Shown here: positions 35,082-42,253 of the stretch, one piece after another
Numbering within the stretch: the stretch's first letter is position 1
Layout of the letters: each line of letters opens with the position of its first letter
DNA from: an uncultured Porphyromonadaceae bacterium
GTDB taxonomy: Bacteria > Bacteroidota > Bacteroidia > Bacteroidales > Muribaculaceae
Assembly (NCBI GenBank): GCA_905198125.1
Contig: CAJKBH010000008.1
Location: forward strand, 29,129-93,128
DNA length: 64,000 bases
Reading direction: 5' to 3'
Position numbers and translations under genes: made by a program
The notes under the pieces: generated by a model
Seen by the model: only the letters and a program-made list of their open reading frames with translations
What the model was told of the DNA's origin: nothing
Databases searched by the model: none

Positions 35082-36291
35082 GATGGCTCTCGTGCTTTCG
35101 GCAATACTGACTTTGCCGGAAGGTGTAAAAGCGGATAAAGACGACACTCGCTATGAGCGGGTGTCGTTGTGCCAGTTTATGGTGTCCTATCCGCACAAGA
35201 CATATTTTCGTGAACTGGAACATGAATATAAGTCGATTCCGCTGTCTAACCACATGAACGACCATAATCTTGGTGTCAATTTTATTAAGTTCGCGTCCGA
35301 TGACTTGTCTGCAAAGCAGAGAATCGACTATTTTCTATCAGATGCGCAGGTGGCTAAAAAGATGGTTGCCAAGTGGTTCTCATACAATAAAGAAACAGGG
35401 ACATTCGACATGAGCCTGATCCAGCGGAGGGGATGTTACAATGCGACCATGAATGACGCCCGTGTCGCGAGGAAGATGCTTCGCGGAGAGGCCTATCTGG
35501 CTGACGGAGGTGAGCGATTGCTCAATTATTCGTTCGTGGCTGTACATGATTTTGTTCCGATGGATAAGGAACTTACGAAAAAGTTGTCATTCAACAAGAA
35601 ATCCAATATATCCGGTGATGATGTAATCAACCTTAACGACAGCATTACATTAAGCGAATACAACCGACAGTATCATTCAGGTGACACACGCCGTAACAGC
35701 TATGAACTAATGTGTGAGACATATCTGTATAAACTTGTCTGGAATGAAGAAACTGCCGGTAAGTTCTATGATACCATGTATATAGAGAACCAGGACTCCG
35801 ACAAGTCGGCCTTGTTCAAGAACGACACCTCGACATTCCGACTTGAATATGTAGGAAGTTCGTCACAGCAATATAAACAGAGACGGGATCGTAGAATCAA
35901 GAGCAACGAAGATTTGGTAAAGACAGCAATGGCTCGAATCATGGACATGAATATCGCAAGTCTTCAGGACATCTGTCCGGATTTCAGAATCAAGGCAGAC
36001 TTGCGGATGGATGGAGATATCATATTCGCGGAAATCGGAATGAAAGAGAATGTACGTGATAATGATATATTCGAGGTACTCGAAAGGGAAGAAGATGAAG
36101 AAGGTAATGTCAGATATAATGTGATTGGAAATATAAGGCCGGTCAAGGGTCGTATATGGGATAATCGATTCAATGCTTATGACTCCGACGGTAGAGATGA
36201 CAATGGTTCGTATTATACAATATTTGACAAAATATCCGGCGAAGATTTTTATGAAGGTCTTATAATCAGAAAGAAAAGCCTCCAGCGATAA
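35062..36291 (+). CDS. Secreted protein of unknown function, last gene of the six-gene operon
   Basis: The 409-residue product begins MRIGIFKMALVLSAILTLPEGVKA, a plausible signal peptide; the ATG at 35062 lies inside the end of the upstream gene (20-base overlap), and an in-frame ATG at 35083 would shorten the signal. The mature protein shows KHDTRYERVSLCQFMVSY-like text near residue 28 and a C-terminal SHS2- or OB-like strand region (IKADLRMDGDIIFAEIGMKE, then DIFEVLEREEDEEGNVRYNV and IGNIRPVKGRIWDNRF). That end resembles the C-terminal beta region of CsgG-like proteins in other bacteria; uncertain. No terminator was recognised after it. Confidence 0.7.
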   Translation: MRIGIFKMALVLSAILTLPEGVKADKDDTRYERVSLCQFMVSYPHKTYFRELEHEYKSIPLSNHMNDHNLGVNFIKFASDDLSAKQRIDYFLSDAQVAKKMVAKWFSYNKETGTFDMSLIQRRGCYNATMNDARVARKMLRGEAYLADGGERLLNYSFVAVHDFVPMDKELTKKLSFNKKSNISGDDVINLNDSITLSEYNRQYHSGDTRRNSYELMCETYLYKLVWNEETAGKFYDTMYIENQDSDKSALFKNDTSTFRLEYVGSSSQQYKQRRDRRIKSNEDLVKTAMARIMDMNIASLQDICPDFRIKADLRMDGDIIFAEIGMKENVRDNDIFEVLEREEDEEGNVRYNVIGNIRPVKGRIWDNRFNAYDSDGRDDNGSYYTIFDKISGEDFYEGLIIRKKSLQR

Positions 36292-36370
36292 AGGTGACAG
36301 CTAATATTGAACAAAACACTGGAGATGTGCCGTAAGTAACCGGAATGACGACAACATCGGCGCATGTATA

Positions 36371-36402
36371 TTTGCATAATTCGCTTGAAAGTTATAATTT
36401 TG
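36371..36402 (+). promoter_or_regulatory. Promoter of gldE
   Basis: TTTG at 36371-36374, a 20-base spacer and TAATTTTG at 36395-36402; transcription would start near 36408, only about 20 nt before the TTG start. Confidence 0.85.
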
Positions 36403-36427
36403 TAGCCTTAACCAACAAACTTTAGAT

Positions 36428-37840
36428 TTGGACCCAGATCCTTTGCCGGCCGATATGGCCGGAGTGTTATGCGGCATTGTCGGCAGACTGCCGGGTATGC
36501 TGTGCGATTCAGCTATTACATTTCATGCTCCCGAACACAGTACTTGGGTAGCCTGGAGTTTCCTCATATTAATAGTGGTGACATGCCTCTTGCTTTCGGC
36601 ATTCGTGTCCGGAAGCGAGATTGCCTTTTTCGGCCTTAATCCGCAGGAGGTGGACGAGGTGGAGGAGTCGGACGACCCCGCGCTGGTCCGTGCATCAAAA
36701 CTCATCAACAATTCCGAACGGCTGCTGGCCACCATACTGATATCCAATAATCTGGTAAACATCACCATGGTAGTCATCCTGTCGTTCGCCATCTCGCAGG
36801 TGGTCACGTTCAACAGCGTGGTGGCCGAGTTTCTGATACAGACGGTGTTCATGACCTTCCTGCTGCTGCTGTTCGGCGAGATATTCCCGAAGCTCGTGGC
36901 ACGCGGACGCACTATGTGGTGGGTAAGGATGTCGTCGGGCGGCGTCATGATTCTGTATAAGCTGTTCGCGCCGCTATCCAAACTGATGGTACGTTCCACC
37001 GTGATAGTCAACAAGGTCGTGACCAAAAAGCAGCAGAACGTCACCACCGACGAGCTGGAAAAGGCGCTGGAGATATCGGACGTCAAGGAAGGGGACGAGA
37101 AGGAGATGCTTGAAGGTATCCTGTCGTTCGGCGAGAAGGATGCGCGCGAAATCATGATAAGCCGCGTGGACGTCACAGCCATCGAGGTGCACGACGACTG
37201 GGACGAGGTTATCAGGGTGATACTCGATTCCGGCTATTCGCGCATCCCGGTGTACGACACCACACAGGACACCATTATAGGAATCCTGTACAGCAAGGAC
37301 CTGCTGCCCTATCTGGACGCCACGGACCGGCCGCGCTGGCAGTCGCTGGTGCGCGATGCGTACTTCGTACCCGAGTCGCGAATGATAGACGACCTGCTTG
37401 AGGATTTCCGCAAGCGCAAGATACATATAGCCATCGTTATCGACGAATATGGCTGCACGCAGGGTATCGTGACCCTGGAAGATGTGATAGAGCAGATTGT
37501 GGGCGACATCGACGATGAATACGACGACAAGCAGGAGAAGATGTACCGCCAGATAGGACCGGACGCCTATATATTCGACGCCAAGATTCCATTGGAGGAT
37601 TTCTGCGAGGCGCTGGACATAAAGGAGGAATCGCTCGGCGACATAGGCGATGCCGAGACCCTGGCCGGCCTGCTACTGGAAATAAAGGGGGATTTCCCCG
37701 CCACCAACGAGATAATACGCCGCGACAACCTGCGTTTCAACGTCCTTAAGATGGAACGTCACCGCATCGTGGAGGTAAAGGTGGTGAAGGAGACGCCCGA
37801 ATCCCGATTAATCGGGATTAATCGGGATTCATCGGGATAA
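36428..37840 (+). CDS. gldE: GldE-like CNNM/CorC family membrane protein
   Basis: Membrane protein with an N-terminal DUF21/CNNM domain (four hydrophobic segments, residues about 35-190, including SAFVSGSEIAFFGLNPQEVD and FGEIFPKLVARG), a CBS pair (about 230-360: IMISRVDVTAIEVHDDWDEV and SRIPVYDTTQDTIIGILYSKDL, then VIDEYGCTQGIVTLEDVIEQIVGDI) and a C-terminal CorC_HlyC domain. Bacteroidetes members are named GldE; relatives affect magnesium or cobalt efflux, while GldE was linked to gliding and type IX secretion. The TTG at 36428 gives the MDPDPLP start that I recall for this family; an ATG at 36455 is the alternative. The 3' end runs into a decamer repeat, and a phosphopantetheinyl transferase gene follows after 37 bases. 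Confidence 0.88.
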   Translation: MDPDPLPADMAGVLCGIVGRLPGMLCDSAITFHAPEHSTWVAWSFLILIVVTCLLLSAFVSGSEIAFFGLNPQEVDEVEESDDPALVRASKLINNSERLLATILISNNLVNITMVVILSFAISQVVTFNSVVAEFLIQTVFMTFLLLLFGEIFPKLVARGRTMWWVRMSSGGVMILYKLFAPLSKLMVRSTVIVNKVVTKKQQNVTTDELEKALEISDVKEGDEKEMLEGILSFGEKDAREIMISRVDVTAIEVHDDWDEVIRVILDSGYSRIPVYDTTQDTIIGILYSKDLLPYLDATDRPRWQSLVRDAYFVPESRMIDDLLEDFRKRKIHIAIVIDEYGCTQGIVTLEDVIEQIVGDIDDEYDDKQEKMYRQIGPDAYIFDAKIPLEDFCEALDIKEESLGDIGDAETLAGLLLEIKGDFPATNEIIRRDNLRFNVLKMERHRIVEVKVVKETPESRLIGINRDSSG

Positions 37841-37860
37841 ATCGAGAAAAATCGAGAAAA
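37801..37860 (+). repeat. Six tandem decamers across the gldE stop codon
   Basis: Units read ATCCCGATTA, ATCGGGATTA, ATCGGGATTC, ATCGGGATAA, ATCGAGAAAA, ATCGAGAAAA. The gldE stop TAA (37838-37840) lies in unit 4, and the array ends 18 bases before the next start codon. The first units also make the palindrome CCCGATTAATCGGG. Copy-number change would alter the gldE C-terminus and the leader of the next gene. Confidence 0.85.
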
Positions 37861-37877
37861 AAATCAGTACAAAAACA

Positions 37878-38570
37878 ATGGAAGACTTCGTGTATTGGCG
37901 GCACCCGACATTGCCGTGCATCAAAGTGGAGGAAATCACCGAGGGTGATGATTACAAAGGGCCGGCATGGATGGACATGGCGCGCCAGATATATGGCGAG
38001 AACGGCAAGGAGAACTATCGCGAGATACGCCACTTTGACAACGGAGCGCCGTACGTGGCCGGCAGCATGGCGCGCATATCGCTGACGCATTGCCCCGGAC
38101 TTCTGGCCATAGCCACATTGCCCGACACTCCCGAAGTGACATTGTCTGAGTATTCCGACCGCGCGGCTCTCGGCATCGACGCCGAACGCTGCGACCGCGA
38201 ACAGGTGCTGAAGGTGCGCGAACGTTTTCTGTCGCCTGCGGAACTGGAGACCATTCCCGCCGACTCCGTGCCCGACAATATCCTGGCCTGGACCGTCAAG
38301 GAAGCGGCCTACAAGGCTGCCCTCACCGCCGGCGTCGACCTGCGCGACAACATCGCCATCGTGAAGATGCCCGCCGTCGGACCGGCCACACCGGTATATG
38401 ATAAGGCTGAATTCCCTGACTTTGACCAGAACAGTTACGGTCGCGTCAAGGTCACTGATGCCGACGGCAACGAACGCGAGTTCATTGTCTATTCGTACCG
38501 CAGCGATGACTATATCATCTCGCTGGCCTACTCTCCCCGCTCGGCACGGTTCAACAAGACGGCCCGCTAA
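37878..38570 (+). CDS. 4'-phosphopantetheinyl transferase family protein
   Basis: Transfers phosphopantetheine from CoA to a carrier-protein serine in fatty-acid, polyketide or nonribosomal pathways. The 230-residue product is of Sfp size and shows the two core motifs: ALGIDAERCD (first metal-binding aspartate, about residues 97-106) and LAWTVKEAAYKA (WxxKEAxxK, about 137-148). The N-terminal half has the pseudo-duplicated fold expected of Sfp types, including ISLTHCPGLLAIAT (SxSH-like region). It follows gldE at 37 bases, the arrangement I recall from Bacteroides, so cotranscription is likely. The carrier substrate is unknown. Confidence 0.9.
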   Translation: MEDFVYWRHPTLPCIKVEEITEGDDYKGPAWMDMARQIYGENGKENYREIRHFDNGAPYVAGSMARISLTHCPGLLAIATLPDTPEVTLSEYSDRAALGIDAERCDREQVLKVRERFLSPAELETIPADSVPDNILAWTVKEAAYKAALTAGVDLRDNIAIVKMPAVGPATPVYDKAEFPDFDQNSYGRVKVTDADGNEREFIVYSYRSDDYIISLAYSPRSARFNKTAR

Positions 38571-38603
38571 GCTGAAGGCTGCCGCTGCCTGCACGAAGCG
38601 ACA

Positions 38604-38720
38604 TTACATCATGCTGCGCAGCTGAAGCAATACTACGGCGATTCCTATGCAATATATGGCGATCAATCCACGGTTACGGTCGGCCCAGTCTACAATTGTC
38701 TCTTTGTTTATAGGTTTCAT
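38604..38720 (-). CDS. Small single-pass membrane peptide, 38 residues
   Basis: Reading the minus strand from the ATG at 38718-38720 to TAA at 38604-38606 gives a 38-residue peptide: MKPINKETIVDWADRNRG, then the hydrophobic helix LIAIYCIGIAVVLLQL, ending RSMM. A charged, soluble N-terminus followed by one TM segment is typical of genuine bacterial small membrane proteins, and a TAATTTTG -7 element sits about 45 bases upstream (38760s), although without a clear TTTG at -33. It is convergent with the phosphopantetheinyl transferase gene and about 30 bases from its end. No named family recognised. Ribosome profiling or conservation would decide. Confidence 0.6.
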   Translation of the reverse strand: MKPINKETIVDWADRNRGLIAIYCIGIAVVLLQLRSMM

Positions 38721-39017
38721 AGCGGTTGAGTTTTATGTTGACGTATCGTTTTTGGGTTACAGGGGCAAAATTAGGAGGACACACTGCCCAACTCGGGCAT
38801 TCAATTGTTAACAAATCTTAAAACAGCGAATTTATCAAATTTTAGGGTGATTTTTTTGGAAATCTGAGTTGTTTTGATTAAATTCGCGATATTAAACAAG
38901 AGCTAACTTAACGGCCTTGCGACAGTTATATCCGAATGGCCGCAAGGCAAAACAATGAGAATGAGACGGAGAGCCGTCTGGATATTATTAAGAAGACTAC
39001 CAGTAACACCAAGCACT

Positions 39018-39227
39018 ATGGACATTGGACAAGAAATCAGAAAGCGTCGGCAGGAATTGCGGCTAACGCAGCAGTCGCTTGCCGATATCTCCGGGGTCAG
39101 TGTTAGGATGATCAAGTCGATTGAAGGCAATTATGCCAACCCGTCGATACACACAGTTGAGAAACTGTTGAAATCATTGAACCTCAGCTTGGAGATTATG
39201 GAAACAAGGCAGGTACTGGATGCCTGA
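39018..39227 (+). CDS. XRE-family helix-turn-helix transcriptional regulator
   Basis: Small DNA-binding protein of 69 residues from the ATG at 39018: MDIGQEIRKRRQELRLTQQS, then LADISGVSVRMIKSIEGNY forming the helix-turn-helix, and NPSIHTVEKLLKSLNLSLEI as the closing helices, the HipB/Cro-C1 arrangement. A longer frame from 38955 adds only an arginine-rich segment without similarity and is rejected. HipB-like proteins usually act as antitoxins beside HipA, but the next gene is glyS and no toxin is present, so it is an orphan regulator here. A strong terminator follows ten bases after the stop. Confidence 0.85.
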   Translation: MDIGQEIRKRRQELRLTQQSLADISGVSVRMIKSIEGNYANPSIHTVEKLLKSLNLSLEIMETRQVLDA

Positions 39228-39236
39228 TTGTGAAAG

Positions 39237-39271
39237 CGAGGGTCTGTTGACGACAGGCCCTCGATTTTTTT
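39237..39271 (+). terminator. Terminator of the XRE regulator gene
   Basis: GAGGG(T)CTGT pairs with ACAGGCCCTC around TGACG, followed by seven T residues after GA. Confidence 0.85.
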
Positions 39272-39325
39272 GCATCTTTCACGGTCAGTGCACGGTCAGT
39301 GCGTGTGAGCGCAACACGCATATAC

Positions 39326-39356
39326 TTTGTGTATTCGAATATTTTTCGTAATTTTG
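39326..39356 (+). promoter_or_regulatory. Promoter of glyS
   Basis: TTTG at 39326-39329, a 19-base spacer and TAATTTTG at 39349-39356; predicted start near 39362, a leader of about 90 nt. An 11-base direct repeat (CACGGTCAGTG twice) lies just upstream near 39281-39302. Confidence 0.85.
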
Positions 39357-39394
39357 TTTTTTGAATTGGAGGCTCCATGATGGCGCCCCCGGAC

Positions 39395-39419
39395 CGCGTC
39401 GGCAATCGGACGCGTTTTT
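39395..39419 (+). terminator. Terminator-like hairpin inside the glyS leader
   Basis: CGCGTC (39395-39400) pairs with GACGCG (39409-39414) around eight bases and is followed by TTTTT. It lies between the predicted transcript start and the glyS ATG, so it may be an attenuator. Confidence 0.6.
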
Positions 39420-39450
39420 AACAGACAAGCTAACAAATTAACATAGCATA

Positions 39451-41001
39451 ATGGCAAAGCAAGAGGACGTTTTCAAGTCCATAATAGCACACGCTAAGGA
39501 ATATGGATTCGTATTCCAGTCATCGGAGATATACGACGGTCTGTCGGCTGTGTACGACTACGGCCAGAACGGTGTGGAACTCAAGAACAACATCAAACGC
39601 TACTGGTGGGAGGCAATGACCATGCTTCACGACAACATCGTGGGCATCGACTCGGCCATCTTCATGCACCCCACCATCTGGAAGGCTTCGGGCCACGTGG
39701 ACGCGTTCAACGATCCTCTTATCGACAACCGCGACAGCAAGAAGCGCTACCGCGCCGACGTGCTGATCGAGGACGAGATAGCCAAATTCGACGAGAAGAT
39801 AAACAAGGAGGTGGCCAAGGCCGCCAAGCGCTTCGGCGAGTCGTTCGACGAAGCGATGTTCCGCCAGACCAACCCGCGCGTGCTGGAGCATCAGGCCAAG
39901 CGCGACGAGCTGCACCAGCGTTACTCGGACGCGATGAATGCCAACGACCTCAACGAGCTGAAGCAGATAATCCTGGACTACGAGATAGTAGACCCCATCA
40001 GCGGCACGCGCAACTGGACCGACGTGCGCCAGTTCAACCTGATGTTCAAGACCGAGATGGGTTCCACGGCCGACGGCGCCATGGACGTGTACCTGCGTCC
40101 CGAGACGGCTCAGGGCATATTCGTAAATTACCTGAACGTGCAGAAGACGGGCCGTATGCGCATCCCGTTCGGTATCGCGCAGATAGGCAAGGCGTTCCGC
40201 AACGAGATCGTGGCGCGTCAGTTCATATTCCGCATGCGCGAGTTCGAGCAGATGGAGATGCAGTTCTTCGTACGTCCCGGCTCGGAGATGCAGTGGTTCG
40301 ACTATTGGCGCAAGGTGCGTCTGCAGTGGCACAAGAACCTTGGCCTTGGCGACGAGAAATACCGCTACCACGACCACGAGAAGCTGGCTCACTACGCCAA
40401 CGCCGCCACCGACATCGAGTTCATGATGCCTTTCGGATTCAAGGAGGTGGAGGGCATACACTCGCGCACCGACTTCGACCTGTCGCAGCATGAGAAATTC
40501 AGCGGCAAGAAGATACAGTATTTCGATCCGGAGCTGAACGAGAGCTACGTGCCTTACGTCATCGAGACCTCGATCGGCGTGGACCGTATGTTCCTGAGCG
40601 TGATGTGCTCCTGCTACGAGAACCAGCCCTTAGAGGGTGGCGACTCGCGCGTGGTGATGCATTTCCCGGCTCCCATCGCGCCGGTGAAGTGCGCCGTGAT
40701 GCCGCTGGTAAAGAAGGACGGCCTGCCCGAGAAAGCACGTGAGATCCAGCACAAGCTCCGCTTCGACTTCACCTGCCAGTACGACGAGAAGGATTCCATC
40801 GGCAAGCGCTACCGCCGTCAGGACGCCATCGGCACCCCGTTCTGCGTCACCGTCGATCATCAGACCCTGGAGGACAACACCGTCACCCTGCGTTACCGCG
40901 ACTCCATGGAGCAGAAGCGCGTCAACGTAGACGATTTGGAGAAGATCTTAGCGGACGAAGTAAGCCTCAACAGCCTGCTGCGCCGCCTGGCCGACAAATA
41001 A
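39451..41001 (+). CDS. glyS: Glycyl-tRNA synthetase, single-chain type
   Basis: Class II aminoacyl-tRNA synthetase charging tRNA-Gly, of the homodimeric single-chain type rather than the alpha/beta tetramer of E. coli. The 516-residue product has the N-terminal SSEIYDGLSAVYDYGQNGVE compressed near residue 25, motif 2 (IGKAFRNEIVARQFIFRMREFEQMEMQFFV, about 245-275) and motif 3 with VIETSIGVDRMFLSV near residues 371-385, plus a C-terminal anticodon-binding domain (APVKCAVMPLVKKDGLPEKA). It begins 86 bases after a consensus promoter; the leader contains a terminator-like hairpin. A LemA lipoprotein gene follows after 25 bases. Confidence 0.96.
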   Translation: MAKQEDVFKSIIAHAKEYGFVFQSSEIYDGLSAVYDYGQNGVELKNNIKRYWWEAMTMLHDNIVGIDSAIFMHPTIWKASGHVDAFNDPLIDNRDSKKRYRADVLIEDEIAKFDEKINKEVAKAAKRFGESFDEAMFRQTNPRVLEHQAKRDELHQRYSDAMNANDLNELKQIILDYEIVDPISGTRNWTDVRQFNLMFKTEMGSTADGAMDVYLRPETAQGIFVNYLNVQKTGRMRIPFGIAQIGKAFRNEIVARQFIFRMREFEQMEMQFFVRPGSEMQWFDYWRKVRLQWHKNLGLGDEKYRYHDHEKLAHYANAATDIEFMMPFGFKEVEGIHSRTDFDLSQHEKFSGKKIQYFDPELNESYVPYVIETSIGVDRMFLSVMCSCYENQPLEGGDSRVVMHFPAPIAPVKCAVMPLVKKDGLPEKAREIQHKLRFDFTCQYDEKDSIGKRYRRQDAIGTPFCVTVDHQTLEDNTVTLRYRDSMEQKRVNVDDLEKILADEVSLNSLLRRLADK

Positions 41002-41026
41002 GGCCTCCCGACACACATAACTAATA

Positions 41027-41614
41027 ATGAATGATATGAAGAAAATCATAATGATCTGCGTGGCTCTGTTCGCCCTGTGCGGACTGTCGAGCTGCAACTA
41101 CAACTCGCTGGTGGAGAAACAGCAGGGTGTGGATCAGGCCTGGGCCGAGGTGGAGAACCAGTACCAGCGCCGTTCGGACCTTATCCCCAACCTGGTGAAC
41201 ACCGTGAAGGGATATTCCACCCATGAGGAAGCTACACTGACCAAGGTGACCGAAGCGCGCGCCAAAGCCACTTCCATCACCATCAACCCCGAGGACCTGA
41301 ACGAGGAGACATTGGCCAAGTACCAGGCCGCCCAGAACGAGCTGTCGGGCGCGCTGAAGTCGCTGTTGGCCGTCACCGAGGCATATCCCGACCTGAAGGC
41401 CAACCAGAACTTCCTCAACCTGCAGGCCCAGCTGGAGGGTACCGAGAACCGCGTGACCGTGGCGCGCAAGCGTTACACCGAGTCGGTGCAGGAATACAAC
41501 ACCAGCATCAAGAAATTCCCCACCGTGATCTATGCCGGATGGTTCGGTTTCAAGGAGAAGCCGCAGTTCAAGGCGGAGGCCGGTGCGGAGAAGGCTCCCG
41601 AAGTAAAGTTCTAA
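41027..41614 (+). CDS. LemA family lipoprotein
   Basis: Predicted envelope protein of the LemA family, whose role is not firmly known. The 195-residue product has a lipobox (LSSC, Cys at about residue 23), then the LemA core YNSLVEKQQGVDQAWAEVEN, YQRRSDLIPNLVNTVKGY and RVTVARKRYTESVQEYNTSI with FPTVIYAGWFGF near the C-terminus, all very characteristic. Start at 41027 or at the in-frame ATG three codons later (41036). It precedes by two bases an FKBP-like lipoprotein gene, with which it probably forms an operon behind glyS. Confidence 0.94.
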   Translation: MNDMKKIIMICVALFALCGLSSCNYNSLVEKQQGVDQAWAEVENQYQRRSDLIPNLVNTVKGYSTHEEATLTKVTEARAKATSITINPEDLNEETLAKYQAAQNELSGALKSLLAVTEAYPDLKANQNFLNLQAQLEGTENRVTVARKRYTESVQEYNTSIKKFPTVIYAGWFGFKEKPQFKAEAGAEKAPEVKF

Positions 41615-41615
41615 G

Positions 41616-42143
41616 ATGAAGAAGTTATTTTTCGCAATACTTGGCCTCGTGGCCGCGACATGCATACTCTCCTCCTGCCTGGGCAGCGACGTGGAGGACT
41701 ATCAGGAATGGCGCGAGCAGAACGACCGATGGCTCGACACAGTGGACTTGACAGGCTATAACAAGGTGACCGCCTCATGGGCGCCATATCACGAGGTGTA
41801 CATGAAGTGGTACAACGACCGCCGTCTCACTGCCGACAGCCTCAGCCCCCTTTCCACCTCGACCATCAGCGTGAAGTATGAGTTGGAGGACATCGAGGGC
41901 AACCTGATCAGCACGTCGTACAAAACGAACGGCGACTCGCTGTACACCGCGGTGGTGAACCAGAACATCATCGGTTTCCAGATGGCTGTGCTGAACATGA
42001 ATGTCGGCGACTCGGTATCCGTAATCATGCCGTATACCGCCGGTTACGGAAAGAATGCGCAGGGCAGCGTGCGTCCGTACACCAACCTGGTGTACCGCAT
42101 CAAGCTCGTAAGCATACCGGCTCTGGAGAAACCCTACAATTAA
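41616..42143 (+). CDS. FKBP-like peptidyl-prolyl isomerase lipoprotein
   Basis: Predicted envelope lipoprotein of 175 residues (lipobox LSSC, Cys at about residue 21). The C-terminal two-thirds read as an FKBP fold: STISVKYELEDIEGNLISTS, then VNQNIIGFQMAVLNMNVGDS and VSVIMPYTAGYGKNAQGSVR ending in YTNLVYRIKLVSI. The YxAGYG segment corresponds to the P-x-x-x-G-Y-G loop of FKBP isomerases; some active-site aromatics are not obvious, so catalytic activity is unproven. It would assist proline isomerisation of exported proteins. A hairpin follows after 30 bases. Confidence 0.82.
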   Translation: MKKLFFAILGLVAATCILSSCLGSDVEDYQEWREQNDRWLDTVDLTGYNKVTASWAPYHEVYMKWYNDRRLTADSLSPLSTSTISVKYELEDIEGNLISTSYKTNGDSLYTAVVNQNIIGFQMAVLNMNVGDSVSVIMPYTAGYGKNAQGSVRPYTNLVYRIKLVSIPALEKPYN

Positions 42144-42171
42144 CCCGAATCCATACGGGCATCCGAATTCG

Positions 42172-42216
42172 AGGGTGTGTCAAAATTGGTTCATGCCAAT
42201 TATGATACACCCTCAA
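42172..42216 (+). terminator. Hairpin after the FKBP-like gene
   Basis: GAGGGTGT(G)TCA...AATTGG pairs with CCAATT...TGATACACCCTC around TTCATG. The stem is long, but the tail is A-rich rather than T-rich, so termination is likely only moderate. Confidence 0.6.
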
Positions 42217-42253
42217 TAAATAAGATTTAGGTTCAGAAAACAACGATATAACT

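Noticed and set aside
38955..39017. N-terminal extension of the XRE regulator from 38955
   Set aside because: It adds an arginine-rich segment without similarity; the ATG at 39018 gives the normal start of the helix-turn-helix fold.
39018..39227. HipAB-type toxin-antitoxin system
   Set aside because: Only the XRE protein is present; no HipA-like kinase lies on either side.
39362..39450. T-box riboswitch before glyS
   Set aside because: The leader is too short and lacks the conserved T-box sequence; only a terminator-like hairpin is supported.
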